NCBI RefSeq assembly: GCF_900114005.1 | Contig: NZ_FORM01000007.1 | Span: 186,001 to 250,000, forward strand | Source: Olleya namhaensis | Lineage (GTDB): Bacteria; Bacteroidota; Bacteroidia; Flavobacteriales; Flavobacteriaceae | Reading direction: 5' to 3' | Length of the DNA: 64,000 nt | Shown: one piece after another, positions 33,967 to 44,516 of the stretch | Layout: each line of letters starts with the position of its first letter | Position numbering within the stretch: position 1 is the stretch's first letter | Translations under genes and position numbers: made by a program | The notes under the pieces: generated by a model | What the model was told of the DNA's origin: nothing | Databases searched by the model: none | The model's input: only the letters and a program-made list of their open reading frames with translations

Positions 33967-36936
33967 CTACATTTTAACATCTTCAGATTTTTCGTAATTA
34001 AATATATGGTCAATATCCATCTCTTGAACTTTACCTAATTTATTTAATGCTGTTAAATCTACATCTTTCTTATTTCCGATTACCATAACGTTGTAATCTT
34101 CGCCTTTTATGTTACTATTGAAAAACTCGCGTAAATCTGCTAAAGTCATATCCTTAATAGCATTGTACATAGCCTCTCTGTTATCTTCAGACATTCCTAA
34201 TTTTTGAAGTCTCTCATAACTCCAAAAGATACTTGACTTATTAATACGTTGTGCCGCTATCTTCTTTAATGTAGACTCTTTAGCTGCATTAAATTGCGCT
34301 TCAGATTCTGGCATATCATTCATTAACTCCATCATAGCATCTACAGCCTGAGGCATTTTGTTTGCTTGTGTCCCAATATAAGCCATAACATAGTTAGACT
34401 CATCTTTCTCTCTTGCAGTACTGTAATTAGACCAAGCAGAATACGCTAATGACTTAGATTCTCTTATTTCTTGAAAAACGATAGATGATAATCCACCACC
34501 AAAATACGTATTAAATAATGTTGATGCCGCCATGTTTTCTGCTTTAAAAGGCTCTCCTTTAGCTAAAAACATCATTTCTGACTGTACCATATCAAAATCT
34601 ACGAAAAACACATTTCCACCTGTTTCCTTTTCTTCAAAAGTCATTGCTTCTGGATAGTCTTTTAAATCTGTACTTACTTTATGAGATGTATTTAAAGCAG
34701 AAACTGCATTGTCTACGTCTTTACCATAGTAAAACATACGTTGCTTGTAGTTTTTTAAATCCTTAGTTAAATCTACCAATTCTTGTGGATTAACTTTTTC
34801 TAGATCACTAACTGAGATAATATTACGTAAACTAGAATTTTCTCCATATTTAGCATAATTTAACAATCCACGTCTTAAAATACTTCCTTTATTGGTTTTG
34901 TTATTTTGTCTTCCTTTAGCGATAGATTGCACATATTTGTTATACGCTTCTTGATTAGGCACTGCATTATCAAGTAACTCTTCTAACAATTCTAATCCTT
35001 TAGGTAAATTTTCTTTTAAACCACTTAAACCAATATAAGTTTTCTCGTTACCAGTGTTTACATAATAATCGACACCTAACTTATAAAACTCTTTTTTCAA
35101 ATCTTCGTTTGAATATTTTTCAGTTCCTAAGTATTCCAAATAACCAACAGCTAAATCTAATTTTTTATCATTATCACTACCCATGTCAAAAATGATGTTC
35201 ATATCAAACAAATCATTCGTTTCATTTTCTATGTATGACACTTTGATTCCGCTTTCCGTTTTAGTTTCTTTAATGGCTGAAGCATAATCTACATACACAG
35301 GTTTTAAAGCCTCAGATTCCATTTTATTAAATTCTTCGATATACTTAGAATTCGCACCCCTGTTTAAGTTAACTGGTGTTATTCCTGGGTTTGATACTTT
35401 AACAATTTTATCATCCGCTCCTTTACGTTTGTACGTAACAACGTAATTGTCCTTATAAAATGAATTAGCAAAATCTACTAATTCTTGTTTTGTGATTTTC
35501 TTTAAGTCATCTATAAATTTAACTTTATCTTCCCATTTTTCGTCATGAATAAAAGCATTTACGTATGCATCAGCAACAGCTGTACTGTTTTCGTATTGAC
35601 TTAATTGAGATTTTTTTAAGTCGTTAACCACTGCATCAATCATCCAGTCTTCAAACTCACCTTTTTTAAGCTTTTCAATTTGCTCTAAGATTAAACCTTT
35701 TAAGTCTTCTAAAGACTGACCTTCTTTTGGCGAACCACTAAAAGAATGATAACCATAGTCATTTAAAAATGTAGTCGAACATCCTGCGTATTGCACTAAT
35801 TGTTTTTGATTTAAGTTTAAATCTAATAAACCAGCACTACCATTAGCCAAAATCATATCTGCTAATGTTACAAATTTTTCTTGTTCTGTATTTACGCCAC
35901 TTGTTCTAAATGCAATAGAAAGACTTTCTGCTGTTGGTCCAAAGACTTCATTTTCTACAATTGTAGTTAATGGTTCTTCTGTAGGTAATACTGGATGAGC
36001 TACTTCTTTTCTTTCAAATTTACCGAACGTTGTATTTACCTTTTTAATAGTTGCTTCAAAATCAAAATCTCCAACTAATACTACAGCCATATTGTTTGGT
36101 ACATAATATTTATCAAAATAATTGTGAATATCCACCATTGATGGATTTTTTAAATGCTCTGCAGTACCAATAGTAGTCTGTTGCCCATAAGGATGCTTTG
36201 GGAATAAACCTTCTAACATTGCAGCATAACGCTTACGTCCATCACTATCCTGACCTCTATTAAATTCTTCAAAAACTGCTTCTAATTCTGTATGAAACAA
36301 ACGCAAAACTACTTGGCTAAAACGCTCACTTTCTAAAGCTAAAAACTTATCCAACTCGTTAGCAGGAATCTTATTTGTATATACTGTTTGCTCAAACCAC
36401 GTATAAGCATTTGTACCAGTAGCTCCTAAAGAACTTGACATTTTATCATACTCATTAGCTACTGAATAGTTTGAAGCCTCTAAAGATACTCTATCAATTT
36501 CTTTATAAATTTCTAATTTCTCTCCACCATCTCTGGTAGCTCTATGCTTTTCGTACAAATTAGAAATAGTATCTAAGTACTTTTTTTCAGTTTCCCAATC
36601 TACAGTACCTACTTTATCAGTTCCTTTAAAAACCATGTGCTCTAAGTAGTGCGCTAATCCTGTAGACTCTTTAGGATCATAGTTTGACCCAGCTCTTACA
36701 GCAATATAAGTTTGGATTTTAGGTTCTTCTGTGTTTTTACTTAAATACACTTGTAGACCATTGTCTAAAGTATATAAGCGTAGACCCGTTGGATCGTTAG
36801 TTACACTCTCGTAACTAAAACCATTGGCATCTTTTTGTGTTTCTGTCTTAACAGCTAATTGATCCGAATTACTTTTTTTGCAACTGGCAACAAAAGTAAT
36901 CATAGCTAAAGCCAAGACTAATTTTAAGTGTTTCAT
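33967..36936 (-). CDS. M16-family zinc peptidase lipoprotein (pitrilysin-like)
   Basis: This 989-residue protein has a lipoprotein signal ending in FVASC (C19). The inverted zinc site HYLEH (H96, E99, H100) starts the first of four M16 domains; YFGGGLSS and RESKSLAYSAW are the typical C-terminal-half motifs. It is full length for a two-halved single-chain M16 enzyme. It probably degrades peptides at the outer membrane or in the periplasm. It is a single-gene unit. Confidence 0.92.
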   Translation of the reverse strand: MKHLKLVLALAMITFVASCKKSNSDQLAVKTETQKDANGFSYESVTNDPTGLRLYTLDNGLQVYLSKNTEEPKIQTYIAVRAGSNYDPKESTGLAHYLEHMVFKGTDKVGTVDWETEKKYLDTISNLYEKHRATRDGGEKLEIYKEIDRVSLEASNYSVANEYDKMSSSLGATGTNAYTWFEQTVYTNKIPANELDKFLALESERFSQVVLRLFHTELEAVFEEFNRGQDSDGRKRYAAMLEGLFPKHPYGQQTTIGTAEHLKNPSMVDIHNYFDKYYVPNNMAVVLVGDFDFEATIKKVNTTFGKFERKEVAHPVLPTEEPLTTIVENEVFGPTAESLSIAFRTSGVNTEQEKFVTLADMILANGSAGLLDLNLNQKQLVQYAGCSTTFLNDYGYHSFSGSPKEGQSLEDLKGLILEQIEKLKKGEFEDWMIDAVVNDLKKSQLSQYENSTAVADAYVNAFIHDEKWEDKVKFIDDLKKITKQELVDFANSFYKDNYVVTYKRKGADDKIVKVSNPGITPVNLNRGANSKYIEEFNKMESEALKPVYVDYASAIKETKTESGIKVSYIENETNDLFDMNIIFDMGSDNDKKLDLAVGYLEYLGTEKYSNEDLKKEFYKLGVDYYVNTGNEKTYIGLSGLKENLPKGLELLEELLDNAVPNQEAYNKYVQSIAKGRQNNKTNKGSILRRGLLNYAKYGENSSLRNIISVSDLEKVNPQELVDLTKDLKNYKQRMFYYGKDVDNAVSALNTSHKVSTDLKDYPEAMTFEEKETGGNVFFVDFDMVQSEMMFLAKGEPFKAENMAASTLFNTYFGGGLSSIVFQEIRESKSLAYSAWSNYSTAREKDESNYVMAYIGTQANKMPQAVDAMMELMNDMPESEAQFNAAKESTLKKIAAQRINKSSIFWSYERLQKLGMSEDNREAMYNAIKDMTLADLREFFNSNIKGEDYNVMVIGNKKDVDLTALNKLGKVQEMDIDHIFNYEKSEDVKM

Positions 36937-36960
36937 GTTTTTTGGTTGGTTATATTAATA

Positions 36961-36999
36961 AAAAAAAGTTCGTTAGCTAAATTAAGCCAACGAACTTTA
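36961..36999 (-). terminator. Terminator of sucD
   Basis: The minus-strand stem AAAGTTCGTTGGC/GCTAACGAACTTT is followed by a T run, 47 bases past the stop. Confidence 0.85.
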
Positions 37000-37045
37000 A
37001 ACGTTTATTTATTTGGAATATTTTAACACATTAGTGTTAAATTGA

Positions 37046-37918
37046 CTATGCCATAACTTCGGCAACCTTTTTTCCAATTTCTGCTGGAGAATCTACAACG
37101 TGAATTCCACATTCTCTCATAATTGCTTTTTTAGCTTGAGCTGTATCATCAGATCCACCTACAATTGCTCCTGCATGACCCATTGTACGTCCTGCTGGTG
37201 CAGTTTCTCCTGCAATAAAACCAACGATAGGTTTTTTACTACCTGAAGCTTTATACCAGTTAGCAGCATCTGCTTCTAATTGACCTCCAATTTCACCAAT
37301 CATTACAACACATTCAGTCTCTGGATCGTTAATTAATAACTCAACAGCTTCTTTAGTAGTTGTTCCGATAATTGGATCTCCACCAATACCAATAGCAGTA
37401 GTGATTCCTAATCCTTGTTTTACAACTTGATCAGCAGCCTCATAAGTTAAAGTACCAGATTTAGACACGATACCTACTTTTCCTTTTTTGAAAACAAAAC
37501 CTGGCATAATACCAACTTTAGCTTCTCCTGGAGTAATAACTCCTGGACAGTTAGGGCCAATTAATCTACAGTCTCTATCTTTGATATATGCTGCAGCTTT
37601 AATCATATCTGCTACAGGAATACCTTCTGTAATACAAATAATTACTTTTATTCCTGCATTAGCAGCTTCCATAATTGCGTCTGCTGCAAAAGCTGGTGGT
37701 ACAAAAATAATAGTTGTGTCTGCTTCTGCTTTATCTACAGCTTCTTGAACTGTGTTAAAAACTGGTCTGTCTAAATGTGTTTGACCACCTTTACCTGGTG
37801 TTACACCACCTACTACATTTGTTCCGTATTCAATCATTTGTCCGGCGTGAAAAGTACCTTCACTACCTGTAAATCCTTGAACTATTATTTTTGAATCTTT
37901 GTTTACTAAAACGCTCAT
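37046..37918 (-). CDS. sucD: Succinate-CoA ligase, alpha subunit
   Basis: This 290-residue subunit makes the phospho-enzyme of the TCA-cycle ligase. The phosphorylated His is H248 in [11 protein letters not shown], the CoA-binding N-terminal Rossmann domain begins [12 protein letters not shown], and [12 protein letters not shown] is present. The beta subunit gene is not adjacent, as is common in Bacteroidota. It has its own promoter element and terminator, so it is transcribed separately from the NTF2/lpxD cluster upstream. Confidence 0.96.
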   Translation of the reverse strand: MSVLVNKDSKIIVQGFTGSEGTFHAGQMIEYGTNVVGGVTPGKGGQTHLDRPVFNTVQEAVDKAEADTTIIFVPPAFAADAIMEAANAGIKVIICITEGIPVADMIKAAAYIKDRDCRLIGPNCPGVITPGEAKVGIMPGFVFKKGKVGIVSKSGTLTYEAADQVVKQGLGITTAIGIGGDPIIGTTTKEAVELLINDPETECVVMIGEIGGQLEADAANWYKASGSKKPIVGFIAGETAPAGRTMGHAGAIVGGSDDTAQAKKAIMRECGIHVVDSPAEIGKKVAEVMA

Positions 37919-37965
37919 GTTTTGTATTGATTAAGAAGTTTTGTATTGAATTGTTATTTGCAATG

Positions 37966-37973
37966 CAAAAGTA
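37966..37973 (-). promoter_or_regulatory. -7 promoter element of sucD
   Basis: The minus strand reads TACTTTTG, a perfect TAnnTTTG match 48 bases before the ATG. Confidence 0.6.
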
Positions 37974-38016
37974 AGATTTTGATTGCTATTACTAAAAGTA
38001 TTTTAAATTTTTATTT

Positions 38017-38409
38017 TTAAGAATATGAAGATAAGCTAGATGGATTTTCATCAAACAATTGACTTATTTCATGTCCTTTGTATAAAAGTCCGTCCTTGAC
38101 TTCCCAGATAGAAATAAAATGCGCTATTGGCTCTACTTTATCAGGTCTTTCAATAGTTGCCGCATACGCAGTATATCTTGCAGTTATTGTATCATTTTCT
38201 TTTAACAAATGACTTAATTTATAAGTAAACGTTACAAAAGACTGTCTTACTTCTGCTAATTTTTTACTTATGCCATCATAATCTAAAGCTGTGTAACCAT
38301 TGCTACTATTCCAATGTAACTGACACTCTTTGTCAAACATTTTAATAGCATCTTCTGCTTTTGCTAAATCTAAATTATAAAAGGCTTTTACAACTGCTCT
38401 GGCTGACAT
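38017..38409 (-). CDS. NTF2-like (SnoaL) family protein
   Basis: This 130-residue small alpha+beta protein has the NTF2/SnoaL layout: a long N-terminal helix (about 3-30), a curved sheet, and VEPIAHFISIWEVKDGLLYKGHEI at the end. Members bind small ligands or catalyse isomerase and hydratase steps. No function can be fixed. Its ATG directly follows the TAG stop of the second lpxD-like gene, so the two are coupled at the end of the lipid A cluster. Confidence 0.8.
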   Translation of the reverse strand: MSARAVVKAFYNLDLAKAEDAIKMFDKECQLHWNSSNGYTALDYDGISKKLAEVRQSFVTFTYKLSHLLKENDTITARYTAYAATIERPDKVEPIAHFISIWEVKDGLLYKGHEISQLFDENPSSLSSYS

Positions 38410-39345
38410 CTACTTATTTTTTAATTGTTTAATTATTTCAGGAATTCGCTTAATATAAGCTAGCTCTTTTAATTTTACTCTTGACTCTTCTATTGGTGTT
38501 CCAAAATACGACTTTCCTCCTGCAATTGATTTTGTAACACCTGTTTGTCCTAAAACATTTGCTTTTTTACCAATAGTTATACCGCTAGTTGTACCTACTT
38601 GTCCCCAAAGTGTTACTTCGTCTTCAATAATACAACATCCAGCAATACCCGTTTGAGAAGCTATTAAACATTTTTTACCAATCACGGTATCATGTCCAAC
38701 TTGTATTTGATTGTCCAATTTAGAGCCTTCTCCAATAACAGTATCTCCTGTTACACCTTTATCTATAGTACAAAGTGCTCCAATATCTACATTATCTTTT
38801 ATAACGACTCTACCTCCAGATTTTAACTGATCAAATCCTTCTGGTCTGTTTTTATAATAAAAAGCGCTAGCACCTAAAATGGCTCCTGCATGGATGGTAA
38901 CGTTATTACCAATAACAGCATCATCATAAATACTAACGTTAGAATGGATCACACAATTATCTCCTATCACAACATTGTTTCCAATAAAGCAATTAGGCTG
39001 TATTACTGTGTTTTTTCCAATTTTGGCTGAAGCCGAAATAGCAGAGTTTGAACTAGTAAAAGGCTTAAAATGTGACGTTAATTCATTAAAATCTCTAAAC
39101 GGATCATCACTAATCAACAATGCTTTACCCTCAGGACAATCTACCTCTTTATTAATTAAAACAATGGTAGCTGCACTAAGTAATGCCTTATCGTAATATT
39201 TAGGATGATCTACAAAGACAATATCTCCGGGTTGTACAACATGAATCTCATTCATGCCTAACACCTCAAAATTTGCATCTCCAATAAATTTACAATCTAT
39301 TAGATTAGCAATAGTCTCTAAAGTATATGGTTTAGGGAATCTCAT
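38410..39345 (-). CDS. LpxD-like UDP-3-O-acylglucosamine N-acyltransferase, second paralog
   Basis: This 311-residue protein has an N-terminal UDP-binding-type domain (1-95), then a left-handed beta-helix of hexapeptide repeats (about 100-260), and a C-terminal helix. HAGAILGASAFYYKN and DNQIQVGHDTVIG match LpxD. It is shorter than the lpxD at 42196-43233 and lies after efp. It may N-acylate lipid A precursors with a different chain or act on another sugar nucleotide. Both paralogs in one cluster is a known Bacteroidota trait. Confidence 0.85.
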   Translation of the reverse strand: MRFPKPYTLETIANLIDCKFIGDANFEVLGMNEIHVVQPGDIVFVDHPKYYDKALLSAATIVLINKEVDCPEGKALLISDDPFRDFNELTSHFKPFTSSNSAISASAKIGKNTVIQPNCFIGNNVVIGDNCVIHSNVSIYDDAVIGNNVTIHAGAILGASAFYYKNRPEGFDQLKSGGRVVIKDNVDIGALCTIDKGVTGDTVIGEGSKLDNQIQVGHDTVIGKKCLIASQTGIAGCCIIEDEVTLWGQVGTTSGITIGKKANVLGQTGVTKSIAGGKSYFGTPIEESRVKLKELAYIKRIPEIIKQLKNK

Positions 39346-39357
39346 TGTGCTACTTGA

Positions 39358-39924
39358 CTATTCTTTAACACGTTCTTTATACGTCCCTTTTTCTGTTTCT
39401 ACTTTAATCTTGTCTCCTTCATTAATAAATAAAGGCACGTTTACAGTAGCTCCAGTTTCAACAGTTGCAGGCTTAGTTGCGTTAGTTGCAGTATTTCCTT
39501 TAACTCCAGGCTCCGTAGCTGTTACTTCCAATATAACCGTTGCAGGCATATCTACAGAAAGTGGCATGTTGTCTTCTGAGTTAATTTGAATAGTAACTAC
39601 CTCACCTTCTTTCATTAAACCTGGCGTATCTAAAGCAGATTCTAATAATCTAATTTGAGAGTAATCTGCTTCATTCATAAAATGATAAAATTCACCATCA
39701 TTATATAAATATTGAAACTTGTGTGTCTCTACTCTAACATCTTCCAATTTATGACCTGCAGAAAATGTATTATCCAACACTTTTCCGTTAGTAACACTTT
39801 TCATTTTTGTTCTAACAAACGCTGGTCCTTTTCCTGGTTTTACATGTAAAAACTCGATTATTTTATATATGTCATTATTATATTTAATACAAAGTCCGTT
39901 TCTAATATCTGAAGTAGTTGCCAT
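39358..39924 (-). CDS. efp: Elongation factor P
   Basis: This 188-residue three-domain translation factor relieves ribosome stalling at polyproline. The tip loop reads KPGKGPAF with Lys 32 at the position modified in E. coli EF-P. Length and the C-terminal EF-P signature KVETEKGTYKERVKE are normal. Its position between lpxA and a second lpxD-like gene is a conserved flavobacterial arrangement as I recall it. It lies 12 bases before the next gene. Confidence 0.97.
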   Translation of the reverse strand: MATTSDIRNGLCIKYNNDIYKIIEFLHVKPGKGPAFVRTKMKSVTNGKVLDNTFSAGHKLEDVRVETHKFQYLYNDGEFYHFMNEADYSQIRLLESALDTPGLMKEGEVVTIQINSEDNMPLSVDMPATVILEVTATEPGVKGNTATNATKPATVETGATVNVPLFINEGDKIKVETEKGTYKERVKE

Positions 39925-39948
39925 TTTTATTTTTTAATTTTTAATTTC

Positions 39949-40734
39949 TTAATTTGATTTAAAATACCCTTTCATGATTCCACGATGAGAATTCTTTATA
40001 AACTGAAGAATTTCGTCTCGTTCTGTAGTCGCTTCCATTTCTGCTTCAATGATTCCTGCAGCTTGGGTATTATTATAATTTTTTTGATATAAAATTCTGA
40101 ATATATCCTGAATTTCTCTTATTTTCTCAGTAGTATAGCCTCTTCTACGTAAACCAACAGAATTAATACCAACGTAAGATAATGGCTCACGCCCCGCTTT
40201 TACAAACGGTGGTACATCCTTACGTACTAAAGATCCTCCTGTTACAAATGCGTGACTACCCACTGAACAAAACTGATGTACAGCCGTCATCCCAGCCAAT
40301 ACAACATAGTCCCCTATATTAATATGTCCTGCTAATGTTGAGTTGTTAGAAAAAATACAGTTATTACCAACAATACAATCATGTGCAATGTGGCAATAGG
40401 CCATAATCAGACAATTGTCACCAATTACGGTTTTCATTCTATCTGTAGTTCCTCTATTTATAGTAACACATTCTCTAATAGTAACATTATCGCCTATTAT
40501 AGTTAATGTGTCTTCGTCGTTATATTTTAAATCTTGTGGTACAGCCGAAATTACAGAACCTGGAAAAATATTACAATTTTTCCCTATTCTCGCGCCTTCC
40601 ATTATAGTTACATTACTACCTATCCAAGTACCTTCTCCTATTGTTACATTATTGTATATAGTCGTAAATGGCTCAATAACAACATTTTTGGCAATTTTTG
40701 CTCCTGGATGTACGTATGCTAAGGGTTGGTTCAT
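39949..40734 (-). CDS. lpxA: UDP-N-acetylglucosamine acyltransferase
   Basis: This 261-residue hexapeptide beta-helix enzyme starts lipid A synthesis by 3-O-acylating UDP-GlcNAc. The catalytic His is in MAYCHIAHDC and GLRRRGY is the usual C-terminal element. It lies after lpxC-fabZ and before efp, on the same strand with short gaps. Confidence 0.96.
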   Translation of the reverse strand: MNQPLAYVHPGAKIAKNVVIEPFTTIYNNVTIGEGTWIGSNVTIMEGARIGKNCNIFPGSVISAVPQDLKYNDEDTLTIIGDNVTIRECVTINRGTTDRMKTVIGDNCLIMAYCHIAHDCIVGNNCIFSNNSTLAGHINIGDYVVLAGMTAVHQFCSVGSHAFVTGGSLVRKDVPPFVKAGREPLSYVGINSVGLRRRGYTTEKIREIQDIFRILYQKNYNNTQAAGIIEAEMEATTERDEILQFIKNSHRGIMKGYFKSN

Positions 40735-40802
40735 CTTTATTGTTTTGTTCTAATAAATTTGTAAAAACATTTTAGTAATTAAATTACAATAACGTTTTTG
40801 TA

Positions 40803-42209
40803 TTATTTTACTTTTGAAATTTGTGCCATCAATTCTGCTTCAGCACATAATTTACCGTTAGCATAGGCGTAACCTTGCATATGACAGATACCACGTCTAA
40901 TTGGTGTTATTAACGAACACTTAAAAATTAACGTATCTCCTGGTACTACTTTTTGTTTAAATTTAACTTTATCCATTTTCATGAAAAAGGTTAAATAATT
41001 CTCCGGATCCGGTACAGTACTTAATACTAGTATACCTCCTGTTTGCGCCATAGCTTCAATAATTAAAACGCCTGGCATTACTGGAGCTCCTGGAAAATGA
41101 CCTTTAAAGAACTCTTCGTTCATGGTCACATTTTTAAGTCCTATAACATGGCTATCTGATAATTCAAAAACCTTATCTAGTAATAAAAATGGTTGTCTAT
41201 GTGGTAACATATCCATGATTTGCATCACATCCATAACTGGTGTTTGACTCAAATCTATTTTTGGTACGTTATTACGTCTTTCGTTTTTAATTAATTTAGA
41301 CATCTTTTTTGCAAACTGAGTGTTTACAAAATGTCCTGGTTTATTAGCTATTATTTTACCTCTAATACGTGTTCCTATTAAAGCTAAATCTCCAATAACA
41401 TCTAATAACTTATGTCTTGCAGCTTCGTTTGGGTAATGCAATGTTAAATTGTCTAATATCCCATTGGGTTTAACCGCAATAGCATCTTTATTAAATGCTT
41501 TTTTTAGTTTTTCCATTGTAGATTCTGATAACTCTTTATCTACATAAACAATAGCATTATTTAAGTCTCCTCCTTTTATTAATCCGTGTTCTAAAAGCGC
41601 TTCTAATTCATGTAAAAAACTAAAAGTCCTAGAGTCTGAAATATCTTTTTTAAAGTCTGCTAACTTTGTTAAAGTTGCATTTTGAGTCCCTAATACTTTA
41701 GTTCCAAAATCTACCATAGTTGTTACTTGATAGTTTTTAGCTGGCATTACTAAAATCTCGCTCCCCGTTTCTTCGTCCATATAAGATATAACGTCAGAAA
41801 CCTCATACTCTTCGCGAAAAGCATCTTGCTCCTCTATACCTGCAGCTTCAATTGCTTCGACAAAAAACTTAGAAGATCCATCCATAATTGGTGGTTCAGA
41901 ATTATCCATTTCTAAAATGGCATTATCAATATCCAAACCTACCAAAGCTGCTAAAACATGCTCGCAAGTCTGAATAGTAACTCCATTTTTTTCTAAACAA
42001 GTACCACGCTGCGTGTTTGTAACATAGTTGGCATCTGCCTCAATCACGGGGCTTCCTTCTAAATCAATTCTTTTAAAAGCAAATCCAGCATTTACTGGAG
42101 CAGGTTTAAAAGTTAATGTTACCTCTTTTCCTGTATGTAAGCCTACACCTTTAAGGGATATTTCCTTTTGGATGGTTTTTTGCTTTATGTCAGTACTAAT
42201 TATTCCCAT
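40803..42209 (-). CDS. lpxC-fabZ: LpxC-FabZ fusion: UDP-3-O-acyl-GlcNAc deacetylase / 3-hydroxyacyl-ACP dehydratase
   Basis: This 468-residue fusion is typical of Bacteroidota. The LpxC part (about 1-305) has TCEHVLAAL with zinc His 84, and [17 protein letters not shown] with the other zinc His and Asp. The FabZ part (about 320-468) has [10 protein letters not shown] and [15 protein letters not shown], the hotdog active-site His and Glu. It couples deacetylation in lipid A synthesis with fatty-acid dehydration. Its start overlaps the lpxD stop by 14 bases. Confidence 0.97.
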   Translation of the reverse strand: MGIISTDIKQKTIQKEISLKGVGLHTGKEVTLTFKPAPVNAGFAFKRIDLEGSPVIEADANYVTNTQRGTCLEKNGVTIQTCEHVLAALVGLDIDNAILEMDNSEPPIMDGSSKFFVEAIEAAGIEEQDAFREEYEVSDVISYMDEETGSEILVMPAKNYQVTTMVDFGTKVLGTQNATLTKLADFKKDISDSRTFSFLHELEALLEHGLIKGGDLNNAIVYVDKELSESTMEKLKKAFNKDAIAVKPNGILDNLTLHYPNEAARHKLLDVIGDLALIGTRIRGKIIANKPGHFVNTQFAKKMSKLIKNERRNNVPKIDLSQTPVMDVMQIMDMLPHRQPFLLLDKVFELSDSHVIGLKNVTMNEEFFKGHFPGAPVMPGVLIIEAMAQTGGILVLSTVPDPENYLTFFMKMDKVKFKQKVVPGDTLIFKCSLITPIRRGICHMQGYAYANGKLCAEAELMAQISKVK

Positions 42210-43233
42210 TGCCTTTTTTTTCTAGTTCGTTTATAGTTTTTACCAGTTTTGGAAGATTTTTAAAGTAAACATACGATTTATTCCAATCTCCATAACCAAA
42301 TGCTGGAGATCCTTGTAAAATTTCGTTATCCTTTATGTTTTTTCCAATACCGGATTGGGCTTGTATCTTTACGTTATTACCAATAGTTAAATGTCCAGCA
42401 AAACCTACTTGACCTCCTATTTGGCAATTTTCGCCAATTTTGGTAGAACCCGCAATACCCGTTTGGGCTGCAATTACAGTGTTTTTACCAATCTCAACAT
42501 TATGTGCAATCTGTATTTGATTGTCTAACTTAACACCACGCCTGATTATAGTCGACCCTAAGGTTGCTCTATCAATTGTAGTTGCTGCTCCAACATCCAC
42601 AAAATCTTCTAAAATAACATTACCAATTTGTGGTACTTTTGTGTATTCTCCTGCTTCATTAGGTGCAAAACCAAAGCCATCTGCTCCAATTATTACTCCA
42701 GAATTAATAACACAGTTTTTTCCAATAACACATTCAGAATATATTTTAGCTCCAGAAAACAACACTGTATTATCATCAATACTAACATTATCTCCTACAT
42801 AGCAATTAGGAAAAATCTTTACATTGTCTCCAATGGTAACATTCTCTCCTATTACAGAAAACGCACCAATATAAATATCCTTACCAATTTTAGAGGTTTC
42901 AGAGATTGATGTTGGTTGTTCTATTCCAAACTTATTAAGTTTAACTTGATTATAATATTCTAATAATTTTGAAAACGATTTATAAGCATCTTCTACTTTT
43001 ATTAATGTACACGCTATATCATGCTCCGGTACAAAGTCATTACCAACAATAGCAATGGTTGCTTTTGTTGTGTATATATAAGGAGTGTATTTAGGGTTTG
43101 CCAAAAAGGTCAAAGCGCCTTCCACTCCTTCTTCAATTTTGGATAGTTTAGAGACTTCTGCTTGAGGATTACCCTCTACAGTACCATCTAAAATACCAGC
43201 TATTTGTTCTGCAGTAAATTTCATTGTCAACAA
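42196..43233 (-). CDS. lpxD: UDP-3-O-(3-hydroxyacyl)glucosamine N-acyltransferase
   Basis: This 345-residue protein is full-length for LpxD. It has an N-terminal UDP-binding domain (about 1-105), a hexapeptide beta-helix (about 110-300), [18 protein letters not shown], and [14 protein letters not shown] with the catalytic His. It lies 16 bases after the HD-domain gene and overlaps lpxC-fabZ by 14 bases. The whole lpx block is one operon. Confidence 0.96.
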   Translation of the reverse strand: MLTMKFTAEQIAGILDGTVEGNPQAEVSKLSKIEEGVEGALTFLANPKYTPYIYTTKATIAIVGNDFVPEHDIACTLIKVEDAYKSFSKLLEYYNQVKLNKFGIEQPTSISETSKIGKDIYIGAFSVIGENVTIGDNVKIFPNCYVGDNVSIDDNTVLFSGAKIYSECVIGKNCVINSGVIIGADGFGFAPNEAGEYTKVPQIGNVILEDFVDVGAATTIDRATLGSTIIRRGVKLDNQIQIAHNVEIGKNTVIAAQTGIAGSTKIGENCQIGGQVGFAGHLTIGNNVKIQAQSGIGKNIKDNEILQGSPAFGYGDWNKSYVYFKNLPKLVKTINELEKKGNGNN

Positions 43234-43249
43234 AAATAGAAAAAATGTG

Positions 43250-44479
43250 CTAAAGTTGGGCTTTTGGATAACATATATAATATTTAGTCACAGGTTTTGA
43301 GAGTGCTTTAAGACTTATTTGGTCTGAAGCCTTAACTATATCCTCTACTTTACCACTTTTGTGCAAAATATTTATGTTCTGTTTTTTTTGTGAATACGCC
43401 TGATTACTAATCTGACCTGTAAATACAAAATAACTCGCTTCATGCTCTGATATATCACATCTACCTAATAAGGATGTCATATGATCTGCTAAAACTTGTT
43501 TTTTGATTGGTTTCTTTTTGATTTTAATTTTTAACAAATGTCTATTAATAATCATGTCGCAAAGGTTTTTCAAAACAAAATCATCATGGTATTGCCAATT
43601 TTTCATTGCAGCAACAATATCGTAATCATCTAACTTTGCAAATGTCTCTAAACACGTAGAGTCAAATTCTTTTAAAGTAATTTCATTCTCTAAAAAGAAT
43701 TTTAATGGTTTACTGGCTTCTAAACTTACACCATTTTTAACTAACTCTTTAGCGCGTTTTAAAACTCTTATTAATAACTGTTCTGCTACCAAACTTGTTT
43801 TATGTAAATATACTTGCCAATACATTAAACGTCGTGCTACTAAAAACTTTTCGACACTATAAATACCTTTATCCTCTACAACTAGCTCGTCTTTTTTAAC
43901 GTTAAGCATGGTGATTAAACGTTCACTATTAATATTACCTTCTGACACACCTGTGTAAAAACTATCACGTTTTAAATAATCTGCACGGTCCATATCTATT
44001 TGACTAGAAATTAGCTGCAACATAAACTTACGGTGATACTCGCCTTTAAAAATCTGAATAGCAAGTGTTAAATCGTCGTTAAATTCTTTATTCAATTCTT
44101 GCATGAATAAGGACGAAATCTCTTCATGAGATATACCACTTACAATACTATGTTCCATAGCATGACTAAAAGGACCATGTCCAATATCATGTAATAAAAT
44201 AGCTACATATAACGCTTTTTCTTCATCTTCAGAAATGGCAACACCCTTAAAACGTAGCACTTGAACTGCTTTTTGCATTAAATGCATGCAGCCAATAGCA
44301 TGATGAAATCTAGTGTGATGTGCTCCTGGATATACTAAGTAAGACAAACCCATTTGCGATATACGTCGCAAACGCTGAAAGTATTTATGCTCTATCAAAT
44401 CAAAAATTATCGAATTTGGAATAGTAATAAATCCGTAAATTGGGTCGTTTAGTATTTTAAGTTTGTTACTTGCTTTCAA
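43250..44479 (-). CDS. HD-domain phosphohydrolase (SAMHD1/dGTPase-like)
   Basis: This 409-residue protein has the metal motif set of the HD superfamily: HTRFHHAIG (about 55-63), [17 protein letters not shown] with the HD pair, and [15 protein letters not shown] with the third ligand Asp. It belongs to the family of bacterial SAMHD1-like deoxynucleotide hydrolases. The start is TTG at 44479, 29 bases after a perfect -7 element. It heads the lpx operon by position, so it may be co-transcribed with lpxD. A housekeeping nucleotide role is more likely than phage defence. Confidence 0.85.
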   Translation of the reverse strand: MKASNKLKILNDPIYGFITIPNSIIFDLIEHKYFQRLRRISQMGLSYLVYPGAHHTRFHHAIGCMHLMQKAVQVLRFKGVAISEDEEKALYVAILLHDIGHGPFSHAMEHSIVSGISHEEISSLFMQELNKEFNDDLTLAIQIFKGEYHRKFMLQLISSQIDMDRADYLKRDSFYTGVSEGNINSERLITMLNVKKDELVVEDKGIYSVEKFLVARRLMYWQVYLHKTSLVAEQLLIRVLKRAKELVKNGVSLEASKPLKFFLENEITLKEFDSTCLETFAKLDDYDIVAAMKNWQYHDDFVLKNLCDMIINRHLLKIKIKKKPIKKQVLADHMTSLLGRCDISEHEASYFVFTGQISNQAYSQKKQNINILHKSGKVEDIVKASDQISLKALSKPVTKYYICYPKAQL

Positions 44480-44507
44480 GCTTAAGCCTTTATTTAATTA
44501 ATATACA

Positions 44508-44515
44508 CAAATATA
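44508..44515 (-). promoter_or_regulatory. -7 promoter element of the HD-lpx operon, next to the porX start
   Basis: The minus strand reads TATATTTG, a perfect match ending one base before the porX ATG at 44517. The two divergent genes share this tiny gap, so their promoters overlap coding sequence. Confidence 0.6.
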
Positions 44516-44516
44516 C

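Noticed and set aside
43250-44479. HD-domain protein considered as an anti-phage dNTP hydrolase
   Set aside because: It heads the conserved lipid A operon and has no defence neighbours, so a housekeeping role is more likely.
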